A stretch of 64,000 bases of DNA from Marvania coccoides. Its lineage: Eukaryota > Chlorophyta > Trebouxiophyceae > Chlorellales > Chlorellaceae. Below the pieces are notes generated by a model. That model was not told where the DNA came from and did no database searches. It saw nothing but the letters and a program-made list of their open reading frames with translations. Where the stretch lies: the NCBI GenBank assembly GCA_963854735.1, contig OY978107.1, forward strand, positions 69,501 through 133,500, given 5' to 3'. A program made the position numbers and the translations under genes. This document shows positions 45,307 through 56,429 of the stretch, piece after piece. The stretch's first letter is position 1. Each line of letters begins with the position of its first letter.

Positions 45307-45913
45307 AAAAAACTAAAAACCCTCTCAAGGAGAGCACCCACGAAGCAAGGGAAAGGGGGAAAATGAGAAGTATTCTCACAAGCAATAACACTGTAAATTT
45401 TAACACGAGAGGAAGAGCGAGAAGGCAGCGCCATATTATGAGATTGTCATGGACGCTCAAAACCAGCGAGCAGCGACGGCCACTTATTGCTGGAGTCCCC
45501 TACCACTGAGAACTCTACATTGAGCTTAATTATCCCCTGGGCAAGTGAAAATAACAGTTCCGAGAAATTTGAATGATGACAACGCACGCGAGCAGCTCAT
45601 GGCGGCGTGCTCCAAAAAAGCCTCGTTTTGAGGCTGATGCTATGAGATTAAAGCTTTTCAGATATCCAGTAATCGATGGCGACTCAGTAGGGGCTTGGCC
45701 CTGGTGCCACACGCCCGTTTCACCAGCGCCGCCTCTTGCCTTAAATTTGCGAGGTTATCCGAAAAATTCGTTTGAAAGTGCGCCTGGACCCATTTTTAAA
45801 ACGTTTAAATCGGCGTGATCAGGCATTACGCTGCGCAGCCCCCTTCCGACACGACGGCTCCCGAAACTCGCGTTCAGCATCTTGAATTGGAGGGCCTGGC
45901 AAACGAGGAAATT
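45307..45913. other. Spacer between SirB1-like and AP2 genes
   Basis: About 600 bases. The last 100 are an in-frame, ATG-less extension of the AP2 reading frame (from 45809), which may be 5' UTR or part of an unmodelled 5' exon. Confidence 0.5.
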
Positions 45914-47534
45914 ATGGTGGCGGCCACCCTCCAGGCCGCCGAGGCAGACCCCCCGCCCGAAGAGCCCCACCGATCGATGCTGCTGTTCGGCGCCAAACGG
46001 CTGCGCACCGATGCAGAGGCCGACGGCAAGCTGCTGCCAGCACATGTAGCGCCCTCGCTGCTGCCAGCCGCCGCCACGCCCAAAATCGAACCCTTCGTCG
46101 AGGCCATCGCCGTGGAGGGCGCCATCGAACGCAGCTCTCCCTCGGACAACGCAGATGACAAGCAGCAGCAGCAGAAAGGGGCCATTGGTACGACATCAGG
46201 CGCAGCAGCTGTGACTACTACTACTGGTGCTGCTGGAGCTTCGCAGCCGGCAGTCGGTAGCCGCGGGTCCTCTCCCAGCGCCGGCGCCGCGCCGTCCGCT
46301 GCTGAGCTCCTCATGGCGCTGTGCAACGCCACAGCAGTGCCTGGCAGCGAGGTCACTCAACCTGGCGGTGACCACGACGGCGGCGCTGGGGCCAATGCCG
46401 GCGGCGCAGACGACGGCGAAGCCACCGAAGAAGAAGACGCAGCCACGCTGGAGCGGAAGCGCCAGGCCAGCCGCCGCCGGCGAGCCCCCACGCGTCCTGC
46501 TGCATCCACTGCTGCCGCCGGGGCCGCCCCTCCGGCGCCGTCCTACCGCTTCGGCCCTGGGCAGCCTGGGACTGCGGCGGGTACTAACACTGGCACGGGT
46601 GGGCGGCAGAAATCTTGCGCTTATGTGGGTGTGCGGAAGCGGCAATGGGGGACCTACGCAGCGGAGATTCGCAACCAGCTCAGCGGGTCTCGGGAGTGGC
46701 TGGGGACGTTTGAGACGGCGGAAGAGGCGGCGGTGGTGTACGACATGCGGCTGCGGCAGATTAAAGGCCCGGGCGCGAGGTGCAACTTTCCTCCACTGGA
46801 CCTCAACGGAAAACTCGGTAAGTTCTTTTACTTTTATTAAATTTTTAACTTATATTATTGGTATCCCCAATGAGTATATATAATAAGGAAATTTTAATCC
46901 CCCTCAAAACTGAAAACTAAGGCTTATTTTTTATTTTATTTTCACAGTCAAGCGCGAGATCTGTCCGCATGGCAAGTCCGCCCCCCAGCGCCTCACGCTG
47001 ATGATCCCCGAGAACTGGCTGCAGCAGGTGACGGCCCTGCACGCGGGCACAGAAATGCCGGTGGCAGCTGTGGCAGCAGGAGGCGGCGGCAATGCCGTCA
47101 GCGGCAACGCAGCAGGAGCAGGAGGGACGGCAGTGGGCGCAGAGATGGCGCCCATTGCAGCAGCAGCGACTACGGCTGTGGGTTCTCACGTGTCTGCTTT
47201 TACGCCTGTGGGGGGGGTAGCTGGCGCTGTGGTGCCTCACCACATTCAGCAGCAGCAGATCGCGCAGCTGGATGCGCTGCTGCCGCCCATGCTGGACCAA
47301 CGACAGCAGCAGCAGCCAGGCACCAGGGGGGCTGCGCTGGCGGCGGCGGCAGCCGCAGCGGCGGCGATGGCGCTGCCGCAGCAGGGGCGCTCGCAGCTGC
47401 ACCTGCAGCAGCTATTGCTGCAGCAGGCGGCGGCGCTGGCCCAGCAGCAGCAGATGCAGCAGCTTCAAAACGGTGGGGACAGCATTCAGGCAGTGCTGCC
47501 GTCTTCTTCGCTGCCGCCCTACCCCCAGCTTTAG
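45914..47534 (+). CDS. AP2/ERF-domain transcription factor
   Basis: Two exons, 45914-46817 and 46948-47534, giving 496 aa from the first in-frame ATG. A single AP2 domain is at about 235-292: [40 protein letters not shown], then [10 protein letters not shown], with the conserved YRG/WLG elements and AEIR. The Arg/Trp residues that contact DNA in ERF proteins are present. A basic stretch [11 protein letters not shown] just before it is a likely nuclear signal. The intron lies shortly after the domain. Both flanks are low-complexity: Ala/Gly/Thr-rich before, Gln/Ala-rich ([20 protein letters not shown]) after, typical of algal activators. The start could lie in an upstream exon, since the open frame reaches back to 45809. 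Target genes cannot be told. Confidence 0.88.
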
Positions 47535-47797
47535 AGGGCCGCGCCCTCACTATGGAGGTCAAAGTAACCAATGAAAAATGAAATGCTGAAGAATAGAGAC
47601 ACCGTATTTTTGGTTTTTTACATGCCTCTTGCTTGACGATAAACGCTAGACTACATCTCTGAGAGCGCAAAAGTTTTTCTTACACAATTCGACTCAGTTT
47701 TTTTCTTCCTTTTCCTTAACTAAATAGAAAACACCCTATCAATCAATCAACCATTTAATGAACAGCTTTGCAGAACGCAGAACAACAGAAAAAACTG

Positions 47798-48120
47798 TTA
47801 TTTCTGAAGAGGCAGCAGCTCCATGCGGCGCAACAGGCTCAGGTGGTCGCACCAGCAGGCAGCGGCAAGAATGCAAAGCGCTCCACCAAACAAAGGGGCG
47901 AAAAACACAGGTTCCTCGCAGCTCTGAGGGAATGCAAGAAAGCAGCGTGACCAGCCCTCATCCGTTGCCCAGCGCGCTCTGCAGGCCGCATTCACTGCGC
48001 CACCGACTCCACTGACCTGCCACCGCCAAAAGAGAGCCCAGCATCGACCCCAGGGGCCGCAGCTGTGCCAGTGCCATGTAGAGATCCCGCTCCCGATCCG
48101 CCACAGTCGCCACAAAAATA
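47798..48120 (-). pseudogene. C-terminal exons of a membrane protein, apparently frame-broken
   Basis: Minus strand. A block at 48020-48120 behind a CCGGCAG acceptor reads IDIFVATVADRERDLYMALA then QLRPLGSMLGSLLAVAG with coding-like codons. Starting near 48000 a second block in another frame reads ARWATDEGWSRCFLAFPQSC then PVFFAPLFGGALCILAAACW, a likely transmembrane helix, and stops at 47798. Joining them in frame needs either a one-base shift or a 22-base intron (GTCAGT...GGCGCAG), too short to be credible. No upstream partner exons are certain. It is probably a relic of a membrane protein gene of unknown family. Confidence 0.4.
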
Positions 48121-48180
48121 TCAATCTGCCGGCAGACAAACACCGCTAGGACGCATATTGCCGTATCACATTATTTTCAG

Positions 48181-48475
48181 CCCGCATCCAGCGGCTATAC
48201 GCAGCGCGGCGCGCCCAGGCTGGCGCTGCGAACGGACGGTGGCTGGCGGAGGCGAGAGCAGAAGCTCTTCAGCAAGCCAAGGCCAAGCGATGGGAGTTAG
48301 TGGAGCCTGTTTTCAATTCACATATCGATTTCACTCACATTTGCTGCATCAAAAACATGCATCCTGGCTCTTTTTCAAATGTGTATATTATTTTCAAATG
48401 TTTTGACAACAAACAATGCCCGGCAGGAGGGCGCTGCTATCGAGTATGAGGATGGGCAAAGGGGTGCACGAATAA
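48181..48475 (+). pseudogene. Exon-like helical fragment, plus strand
   Basis: Behind a TTATTTTCAG acceptor at 48180 the frame reads RIQRLYAARRAQAGAANGRW then LAEARAEALQQAKAKRWELV, alanine-rich and coding-like, before degrading into AT-rich sequence. A second short block behind CCCGGCAG at about 48426 reads EGAAIEYEDGQRGARII and stops. It could be two terminal exons of a gene whose 5' part is lost. Family unknown. Confidence 0.3.
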
Positions 48476-48523
48476 TTTAAAATTTGACTCGAAAGAAGGT
48501 GGTGCGAATTTTATTTTTTGCTC

Positions 48524-48645
48524 CTAAGAAAAAAAGATATTATTTAACGCCACGGCGGTGCCCGTGTCGAAATAATAGCTGGAGGGGTCGACCTCTGGAA
48601 AGCGTGCCTGAGCTCCCTCGTCGCCAGCGTCGCAGCTGAGGCAGG
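48524..48645 (-). pseudogene. Exon-like fragment, minus strand
   Basis: Behind a CTGCCTCAG acceptor the minus strand reads CDAGDEGAQARFPEVDPSSY then YFDTGTAVALNNIFFS and stops. Codon use looks coding. No upstream exons are found before the 3' end of the ABCG gene. Probably a relic exon. Confidence 0.3.
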
Positions 48646-48869
48646 GCAGCAAACAAGGAAGGTATAGGTTTGATGGATGAATGGAGCTTGGCGCTCTAGG
48701 GTGCACTCCTGCGCATCGCCCTGGACCGGAGATCACTCAATAGGGTGCAATTGATGTTTTTACATATATTTCTTGATCAAATTACAACTTTGATACGATT
48801 TGCTGAATATGCTGGCCAGGCATATTTTCCACGCATGTAACTCGCATTACTAGAATAGAGTTGGTCATT

Positions 48870-49030
48870 ACACAACTCAGTTTTCTTCTTCCTTTCTTTT
48901 TATTCAATAGCCACCCTATTAATCAATCAATCAATCAATCAATCAAGCACTGAAATGGGGGGGGGGGGGCAGCTTTGCAGAGCGCAGAAAAGGGGGAAAA
49001 CTGGGGGGGAAACTGCTCTAATGAAGAGGC
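48870..49030. repeat. Local duplication of 47690-47830
   Basis: Shared order in both places: an ACTCAGTTTTTTTCTTCCTT-type tract, CACCCTATnAATCAATCAA, then CAGCTTTGCAGA(A/G)CGCAGAA and a GAAGAGGC motif. The second copy carries an expanded (ATCA)n and a long G run. Direct orientation, about 1.2 kb apart. Confidence 0.6.
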
Positions 49031-49387
49031 GGGCCTAGAAATGCCACTTGCGATGCCAAAAGAATGAAATACTGAGGGGAAAATGCGCAGAATAGGGTGG
49101 GGGTGCTGCTCTTTACCGCATCCACCCATCAACCAAGCACGTGATAATGAATCAAATTAGATTTTACGTACGTGTAATGGACAGAATAAAATGAAAATAC
49201 GGCGTACATCGCATTGTTGAGCTGGTTCAAAGAAATAAAAGAATGGAGAACTAAATGGCGACGAACGTTTGATGCAGCAACATTGCTGATGGCATAGATG
49301 GGCACTGCCCCCATGGAAAATAGCACACAGGCCGTGATGGTGGCACCGCCTGCCGCTGCCGCTGCCGCTGCGCATATTTTGCTGCGT

Positions 49388-52300
49388 TCAGCGCTTGGTG
49401 TGGTTGACAAACCGCAGGGCCAGGAACGCAAAGGTGAAGAATACCGCAAAGAAAACCAGCCCGATGGAGGCCCAGGCCCATTGGTTGATTCCGCCGAGGG
49501 AGTAGAAATCCAAGATGGTGATGGGCTCAGGGCTGGTGACAAACACGATGTTGCGGTCGCCCGCGAACTGGTTCTTCATCAGCGCCCCCCAGGCGTAGCG
49601 CAGGAAGTCGATGTAGCCGTACCTGCAGCAAGAAGTTTATAAGTATTGAATATTATTGATAGATGAATCAGTGCACATTTCCCACAAAAAATCGCTATTA
49701 TCAGCTTTAACAAAAAATGCAACATAATGCAGAATTGCGCATTAATGTGAGCATATTTATAGCTAAAACAGCTTACCACTTCCACCACACGGGGATGGCG
49801 CTCCAGCGCAGCAGGAAGCCGGCAAAGAAGAGCAGGGTCACGACGTAGGTGGGCAGAGCTGCAAATTGCAATCGAATAGCAAACAAGTTAGGAATACTCG
49901 AGGAATTCAACTTCAAAGGTAGATTTTTTTCCACCGCCAACGCAAATATTAAAATGGGAAATTATAATAATGATAACAAAAAAACCCACCAGCGTTGGCA
50001 ACGTCCATGTTGGGAGACAACGCAGCGACGGTGTACGCCACCACGATGCCCAGAGACAGCGTGATGAAGTAGACGATCCAAAACAGCGCCCAGGAGCCCT
50101 GCAGGCGGAGCGGCCAGAACACAATGTTGGAGAACACCAGCGAGGCGATAAAGGCCAGGCCCAGCTCCTCTGTCATTTTGGCGCACAGGTAGGTGATGAC
50201 GCGGTAGAGGCCGTCGTTGCGCTCTCGCACAAAGAGGGCGCGCTCGAGAACGATGGCTGGGACGTAGGCTGCAGCGCCAAAGGCCGGGAGCACGGTCCAC
50301 ATGAACAGGATGCCACCGATGTTGACCACGTTGTCGGGCACGATGTCGTTGCCCTTGGACCTACGAGTGATTAACAGATGGTGGTGGTATTTTTCCCGTC
50401 AGTATTGGCTGCCGGTTGGAGAGTCTGTTACGCCCCCTCTAGCAGAACAGGGGGGAGCAAGCGATCCTCCCCCATGCGAGGGCGATGTGTGCGGTGCAAA
50501 CAGAGTAATACCACCAATAATTAGGATGAAATTGCCAATAATGAATATTAAAAACTCTCCGCCCACTCACCAGTACAGCGTGAAGATGAGGATGGAGAAG
50601 ATGAGCTTGTCGCCGATGCGCGGGCCCAGGAACTCGGGGTTGCGGTAGTTCTTGGCGGTGCGGTACTTGAGCATCGTCTTCAGCGCCCACCAGAAGGGGG
50701 TCACCGTCTCCCGGCGCACCGACAGCTCCGCCTTGGCGGTGTCGTCCAGCTCGGAGGAGAGGTGCAGCTGGGTGTCGATCTCGGAGTCGGCGATGGGCTT
50801 GAGCAGGGAGTTCTCGAAGGTGGAGCCAAAGTCGGCGGCCTTGCCCTGGCGGTCGGCCTGCGATGAATGGACAGGACGGCAGCGAGAAATTTGAAAATCC
50901 GAAGGAAAACATTCCAGAGGTTGCTCGCAATACCAAATGATATGAGAATGCACGTTATGCGGAGCTGCATACAGAATGCTTCACATTCGGTCTGTGACAA
51001 GTGACAAAACTAGAAGCAAACCGTCCCGCCGAAATCTGAAATCAGGTATAGAATAAAAAAATATTGACTTGCCTGGGTGGTGAGGTCCACGATCCACTCC
51101 GCCTCGTTCTCGCCCTCGTTCAGGGTGGCGAGGTTGGGGCAGGCGGTGTGGAAGTACTCGATGGCAGGGGCGCCTGTATTAGTGGGCAGGGAAAAACATG
51201 TTGGTCATCGAATTGCCTCCAAAGAGAGTCTTTTACAACACATATTTCCAAACTAACTGCAGCACAACTCACCGCAGGGGCCGAAGTAGGCCACGTGGCC
51301 GCGCAGCAGCAGCAGCAGGCGGTCGAACAGCGAGAAGCAGTAGGAGGATGGCGAGTGGATGGTGGCGCAGATGGTGATTCCGCCGTCGGCCAGCGACTTC
51401 ACCACACTCATCACCTCGTTGGCGGTGTAAGAGTCCAAGCCTGCGCAATTTATCGGTCAGTTAGAGGTGACGGAGGGAAAGGTGGGGAAAAAAAAGATGG
51501 CAATGTTTGGGGGGGGATAGAGTGCTGTGAGCCTACCAGATGTGGGCTCGTCCAGGAAGAGGATGCGGGGGGAGGTGATGAGGGCGATGCCGATGTTGAC
51601 GCGCTTGGCCTGCCCACCTGCAGCGGAAGAAAGAGATCAACAACAAGCGTTACTGTCAACATAAATACGAGATTTTAACTGTTTTCATTGATTTGATGTT
51701 CGTTGGAATGGAAATTCAACTTGCCAGAGATGCCGCGAGCGAGGGCTGATCCGATTTTGACGTTGCGGCACGAGTCCAGCGCCAGCGAGGAGAGCACTTC
51801 CTCCACGGCGGCCTTCTTCTTCTCGTGCGACTCCGAGATGGGGCGCTTCAGCTCTGCGGTGTACATGAGCATCTCCTGCGCACATATTGAATAGGGAAAA
51901 AACAGTCGCGCGTTTAATACTTTATTCGGCGGGGTTTCTTTTTTTTTAGTTTTTTATTTTTATTATTGTACATTTTTCTCATCCTACTCCTAGCTGCAGT
52001 GGGTACCCTTGAATCCCTTTCATCAACCCAACCACTACTTTCTTTCTTTTTATTTCATTCTTACCTCCACAGTCAGCATGTCCAGCAGCGTGTCGGTCTG
52101 CTCAACGTATCCGGTGTACCGGCGCAAAAAGTTGCGGGAGGGCTCCTCCCCGCCGATCTTGATCTCTCCCTCGATCTTGCCCACCGTCTTGCGGCCCGCC
52201 AGGATGTCCAGCAGCGTGGATTTGCCGCTGCCAGAGGGGCCCATCAGCGCTGCAATAAATATTATTAAAGGAAAAGAAGGTAAGGCGAGAATATAAATAT

Positions 52301-52797
52301 TCGATTAATTACTGATAATAAAATCAATGATAATCATACTCTCCAAAAATGAGGAATGTAGGTTTGATTTGAGGGGGGAAATAGAAAAAAGTGTCTTTAA
52401 ATGTATACCGTACCTGCCATCTCTCCAGGCTTGAAGCAGCCGCTGACGTCATGCAGAATGGTCAGCGTCTCCTTCTTATTCTGGGAGTTGGTCACCGTGT
52501 ACTTGACGGTCTGCGCAAAGGCGAAAATGAGGAGAAAACGTTAGAAGACAGTCCGACCACCGCCAGCATGAAAAATAAAGGCAGATTTCTAGACAATTGC
52601 AGGCGCATTGTATTCAATTATGTGGCGATACTGACCTTGAAGGTCACGGCCATGCCCGCGGAGAGGAAGGCTTTGGAGAGGCGTTTCCGCATCGGTTTTC
52701 CGCCTTCAAGCTCGATGATAGGCGAAGGAGGGTCCTTTGCCTTGACCCCGCTCAGCCCATTCTCCACGTCGTGAACAACATGACTGGGATCTCCCAT
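49388..52797 (-). CDS. ABCG-family half-size ABC transporter
   Basis: Eleven minus-strand exons: 52636-52797, 52414-52510, 52065-52249, 51725-51875, 51537-51617, 51273-51440, 51073-51173, 50571-50857, 49990-50360, 49777-49858, 49388-49622; 639 aa, the usual half-transporter length. Nucleotide-binding domain first: Walker [10 protein letters not shown] (90-98), signature ISGGQAKR (about 197-204), Walker B ILFLDEP (217-223) with TSGLD, H-loop ATIHSPS. The C-terminal half has about six membrane helices (for example [20 protein letters not shown] and [20 protein letters not shown]). NBD-TMD order identifies the ABCG/White family, which works as a dimer to export lipids or other hydrophobic compounds. 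Two introns have GC donors (after exon 4 and exon 7, both with GGCAAGT); the first is fixed because only it restores the signature motif. Confidence 0.93.
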
Positions 52798-53256
52798 TGT
52801 GGGGACAATGTGCTTGCGAGAACGCTGAACTCACGCAAGGCCACACCTTCAAAAATTTCGCTGCGGCTCAGTTAATGAAGCGTACGCTCCGCCTTTTCAA
52901 ATCTAACAAATTATATAAAAATAAAATAAGCGAATGCACCGTGGATGAGCGAAAAATGGGTGCTCACGTAAAGTCGCTCCTAACTTTTTTGTTTGAGGGA
53001 GAGATAGCTGAGGTAGCTGGAGCAGGCGCCTTTGCCATTTGCAACATTACTATGCGTTTCAAAAGCCTTTCAATGCACTGAGCTCCCACTCACTCTCCTC
53101 TTCTCACTCAAATTCAAATTCACCGCCACCGCCCAAAACCCAAAACCCAGCCAGCACTCGGTAAGCAGACTTGTGGGTGCTCCTAGGCTCATTTTCTATC
53201 TTGGACCCCATGTTAACTCGCTTTCATCCACCCTCCCGCAGAGGAACGCCTGAGCA
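52798..53256. other. Divergent spacer between ABCG and NmrA-like genes
   Basis: About 460 bases containing both promoters. No specific element identified. Confidence 0.5.
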
Positions 53257-54479
53257 ATGGCAGCTAAAACCGAAGTAAAGACCATCGCCGTGTGCGGCGC
53301 CACCGGCCAGCAGGGCGGCGCCACCCTCCAGGCTCTGCTCAAGCTGGGCCATTATAACATCAAGGCCCTCACTCGCGACCCAACTAGCCCCAAGGCTGCC
53401 GCTCTGGCCACGGAATATGTCCAAACCATTGCCGCTGATTTTAACGACCAGGCATCGCTGGAGGCCGCCTTTGACGGCTGCGACGCGGTGTTTGCCGTCA
53501 CCGACTTCTGGCAGGGCTGCGGCATGGACCCTGCCAAGGAGCTGCAGCAGGGCAAGAACCTGGTGGATGTTGCCAAGGTAACTTCAAACGCCTTAATTAT
53601 CCTCAGTGCTTATAAATAAAGAATAAAACAATATTGGGCATATGAAAAAACACCTTAAATATGGGGTTTCTCTTTCTCTCTTCAAATTGGGATTTAACAA
53701 AAGCAGGCTTTTAAATTGTACTCTCGTCTTCGTTCGTCACCCACTTAATACTCATTATACACGCCTAAATTTATTAATTAATTATTAATAAATAAATAAA
53801 ACCGCAGGCCAAGGGCGTTTCCCACTTTGTGTTCTCTGCCCTCGAGGACACCCGCCCTCGTCGCCATCGTCGGAGACGCCCTCCAGCCCATCACAGGCCC
53901 CTACCCCGTCCCCCACTTTGACGCCAAGGGCGAGGCCGACGCCTACCTCCGCTCCTCCGGCATCCGCTGGACCTCGCTCTTCCCGTCGATTTTCTTCCAA
54001 AACCTGCTCCCGGTGGGAGGGGGAGGCATGGGGCCCAAGCGCCAGGCGGCAGCTACGCGCTGTTCCAGCCCACCGGAGGCGTCAAACACGGGTGGTGCTC
54101 CACCGAAGACATCGGTCACGTGGCGGCGGCGGTGCTGGCGCAGGGGCCGGAGAAGTGGGGTGAAAAGACCGTGGGGGTGGTGGGGGTGTACATCACGCTG
54201 GGAGAAATCGCTGCGGCCATCTCAAAGGTGACTGGTAAGAAAGTTGTCGCTGAGGAGCCCAGCACGGAGGAGTGGGTCAAGGCTGTGACCGAGGAAGGTG
54301 GCATGCCGGAGGTGGCGGCCAAGGACATGGCCAACATGTTTGAGTATTACGTGAAGTTTGCCGACGCGTTCGCAGCGCTGCGCCCGCTGGAGGGCACCAA
54401 GGAGTTGTTCCCGGAGGTGGCGGGGTTGGAGGAGTGGGTGGAGGCCAACAAGCAGCGCTTCATTGAGGAACTGCAGTAG
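53257..54479 (+). pseudogene. NmrA-like NAD(P)-binding protein with two compensating frameshifts
   Basis: Exon 1 is 53257-53577, exon 2 is 53808-54479. It begins with a Rossmann motif (IAVCGATGQQGGATLQALLK) and continues KALTRDPTSPKAAALA, as in NmrA/HSCARG redox-sensor-like proteins, an atypical short-chain dehydrogenase group. Exon 2 starts in frame (AKGVSHFVFSALEDTRP), but homology continues one frame over from about 53853 (ALVAIVGDALQPITGPYPVP; HFDAKGEADAYLRSSGIRWT) and returns to the original frame at about 54040 (GSYALFQPTGGVKHGWCSTE through to EELQ stop). In the original frame a TGA interrupts the middle. The net shift is zero. It may be a recent pseudogene, or two small sequencing errors in a sound gene. 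TGTAA lies at 54541-54545. Confidence 0.75.
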
Positions 54480-54838
54480 ACCTAGTGGTGTTTTTTTAAT
54501 GAAATAGCGGGCTTAAAACTAGCCACAATGATGCTTGTTTTGTAATAAATAGATTGTGTTTTGTAAAAAATAGATTGTCACAATCATTGTGTGCAAACCA
54601 ACCGCAGGCCGCAGGAGTCAGGGGCGCAGGAGCTGAAAGCACAATTGCGCTGGGTTCATGACTGCGTCTGTCTTCTGAAGCGTTCAAATGGTTTTAAGAC
54701 CCCTGTGATGCGCAACGCGCGCTGCGCTGGGTGTGCTGCGTGACCTTTCTTTCTTTGGACAAACAAGAAAACGTTTTCACAAGTTCACGCTCCCCAAACA
54801 GCCATATATTAATATATTTATTTAAAAATATTGCAGCC
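54480..54838. other. Spacer with TGTAA motifs
   Basis: About 360 bases. Two TGTAA motifs (54541-54545 and about 54561) fit polyadenylation of the NmrA-like transcript. The remainder is presumed promoter of the next gene. Confidence 0.5.
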
Positions 54839-56429
54839 ATGAAGGCCGGGGTTGCTATTCTCCTGCTTGCAGCGTGCGTGTTCGGCTTTGCGCAAGGTGA
54901 TCTTGAAATCTAATCTTGATAGATCGTGTATTATTATGTGCCCTCCCACCCTTACTCCCGCACCAACCCTGACATTTTGCCCTCTTCTATGACTCTGCTG
55001 CAGCCCAAGAGCTCGAAAGCCGCGTGCTCCCCACCTTTGCTCCTCCTTCTCCTCCTCCGCCGCCCCTTGCCGGCTTTGGCTGCCCATCGCTCGAGCTGGC
55101 CTTCGTCCTGCATCAGTACTCGTACCTGAACTTTGGAAACGATGAGGGCGCCGCCGTGTGCAAGGCCATCAAGGCCATGACTCCTTACCGTTACGCTCAG
55201 TGCGAGTTTGTCTACCGCTATGGCTACCGCTCCAACAACCAGCTGCCCGCGCTCCTGGACGGCGTCATCGCCGGCAAGCAGACCTCCACCGTGGTGTTCG
55301 TTTCCATCAAGTTTGGCATCCCCCAGCTGCCCAACCAGCAGCAGTGGTTCAACTACGCCTCCAAGAACCGCACCGCCCTCATGAACACCCTCTCCTACCA
55401 GCCCACCCTGGCCGAAAAGATCAAAAAGGCCATCCACTGGCCCGAAGGCGATGTCACCACCCTGGAGAACTGCGCCGCCTTCATGTGCGTCTTTTCTATG
55501 ATCACCTTTTTTACTTCTATTTCTGGCCCCAATTTTCCTGAAATGTTAGCCCACAGCAAGCTCATTTTTTATCAATTTTGAAGATTACGCATTTAAAATA
55601 TCTTTCTCCTTTTTTTTTTTGCAGGTTCGGCTACGACACCTACACCTCTGACGAGACCGACATTGACCACACCTACTGGAACCCCCACCCCTCCCCCCCC
55701 GACGTCCTCCCCTCTTCCCCCGACTTCGTGCCCACCCCCCCCTTCATCTACTTTGGCGGCAAGGGCTGCGCGTGCTACTACGACGCCGACATTATGGATG
55801 AAGAGGACAACATCATTGTCCCCCGCGGCGAGTTCACCGACCCTACCTGCCAGGTGTTCCTCAATTCTGACAACAAGCCCGCCGGCAGCTACTATATTTT
55901 CCCCGACTCCTACTGGAGCGCCACCAAGATCGGCAAGAACGGCGAGGCGGCCTATGGAGTGCGCGGCTGCTACACCGAGATGCCCAAGCCCGACCCCGTG
56001 GTGTGCACCTACAATGGCGTCTACCAGATCACGCCCTTCGTGTGCCAGGACAAGGTGCTTTCTTTCTCCACCGCCAGCTGCGGCGCGGTCTCCATCAACC
56101 TGCGGCTCCCTCACCAGGCCCCTGGCCTGCGCAAGAACTGGATCCTCAGCAGCATGTTCAACTCGGAGGGTACCACCACCTCGGCCCCCATCCGCGCCTC
56201 CCGCAATTGCGGCGCCAAGTTTGTCAGCGCCGCGCCCACTCCCATCCTCAGCGGCGCCCGCTACAAGTTTAAGATTCTGCCAACCGGCACCGATTGCCAC
56301 GTGGTGAAGATCTATGGACTGGCGCGCCCCGTGGGCTCCAAGTACCTGGGCGTCAACTCCAAGTGCACTGGCCTCAAGTTCACAAAGGAGAGCGATCACG
56401 GCGCGATCTTCAAGCTACGCAAGGTTTAA
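54839..56429 (+). CDS. Orphan secreted protein of a tandem pair (copy 1)
   Basis: Three exons, 54839-54896, 55004-55484 and 55625-56429, giving 447 aa. Signal peptide MKAGVAILLLAACVFGFAQ. A short Pro hinge (PPSPPPPPLAG) precedes a cysteine-containing globular part. Landmarks shared with copy 2 are YSYLNFGNDEG, VSIKFGIPQLPNQQ, PHPSPPDVLP, FVPTPPFIYFGGK, CYYDADI, FPDSYWSA, MPKPDPVVC and, at the end, SKCTGLKF. At least 14 cysteines suggest disulphide stabilisation; no membrane anchor is seen. Probably a wall or matrix component. I recognise no named domain, and the pattern does not fit pherophorins. TGTAA lies at 56818-56822. Confidence 0.85.

Larger units (their letters stand above)
47535..49387. 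other. Mosaic region with exon fragments and a local duplication
   Basis: About 1.85 kb between the AP2 and ABCG genes. It holds exon-like blocks on both strands (listed separately), a duplicated segment (47690-47830 resembling 48870-49030), an (ATCA)n microsatellite and a G run near 48957-48970. No complete gene could be assembled. Confidence 0.5.

Noticed and set aside
47980..48025. A 22-base intron joining the two membrane-protein blocks
   Set aside because: Far below the shortest other introns modelled here (about 80-90 bases); a frameshift in a relic gene is simpler.
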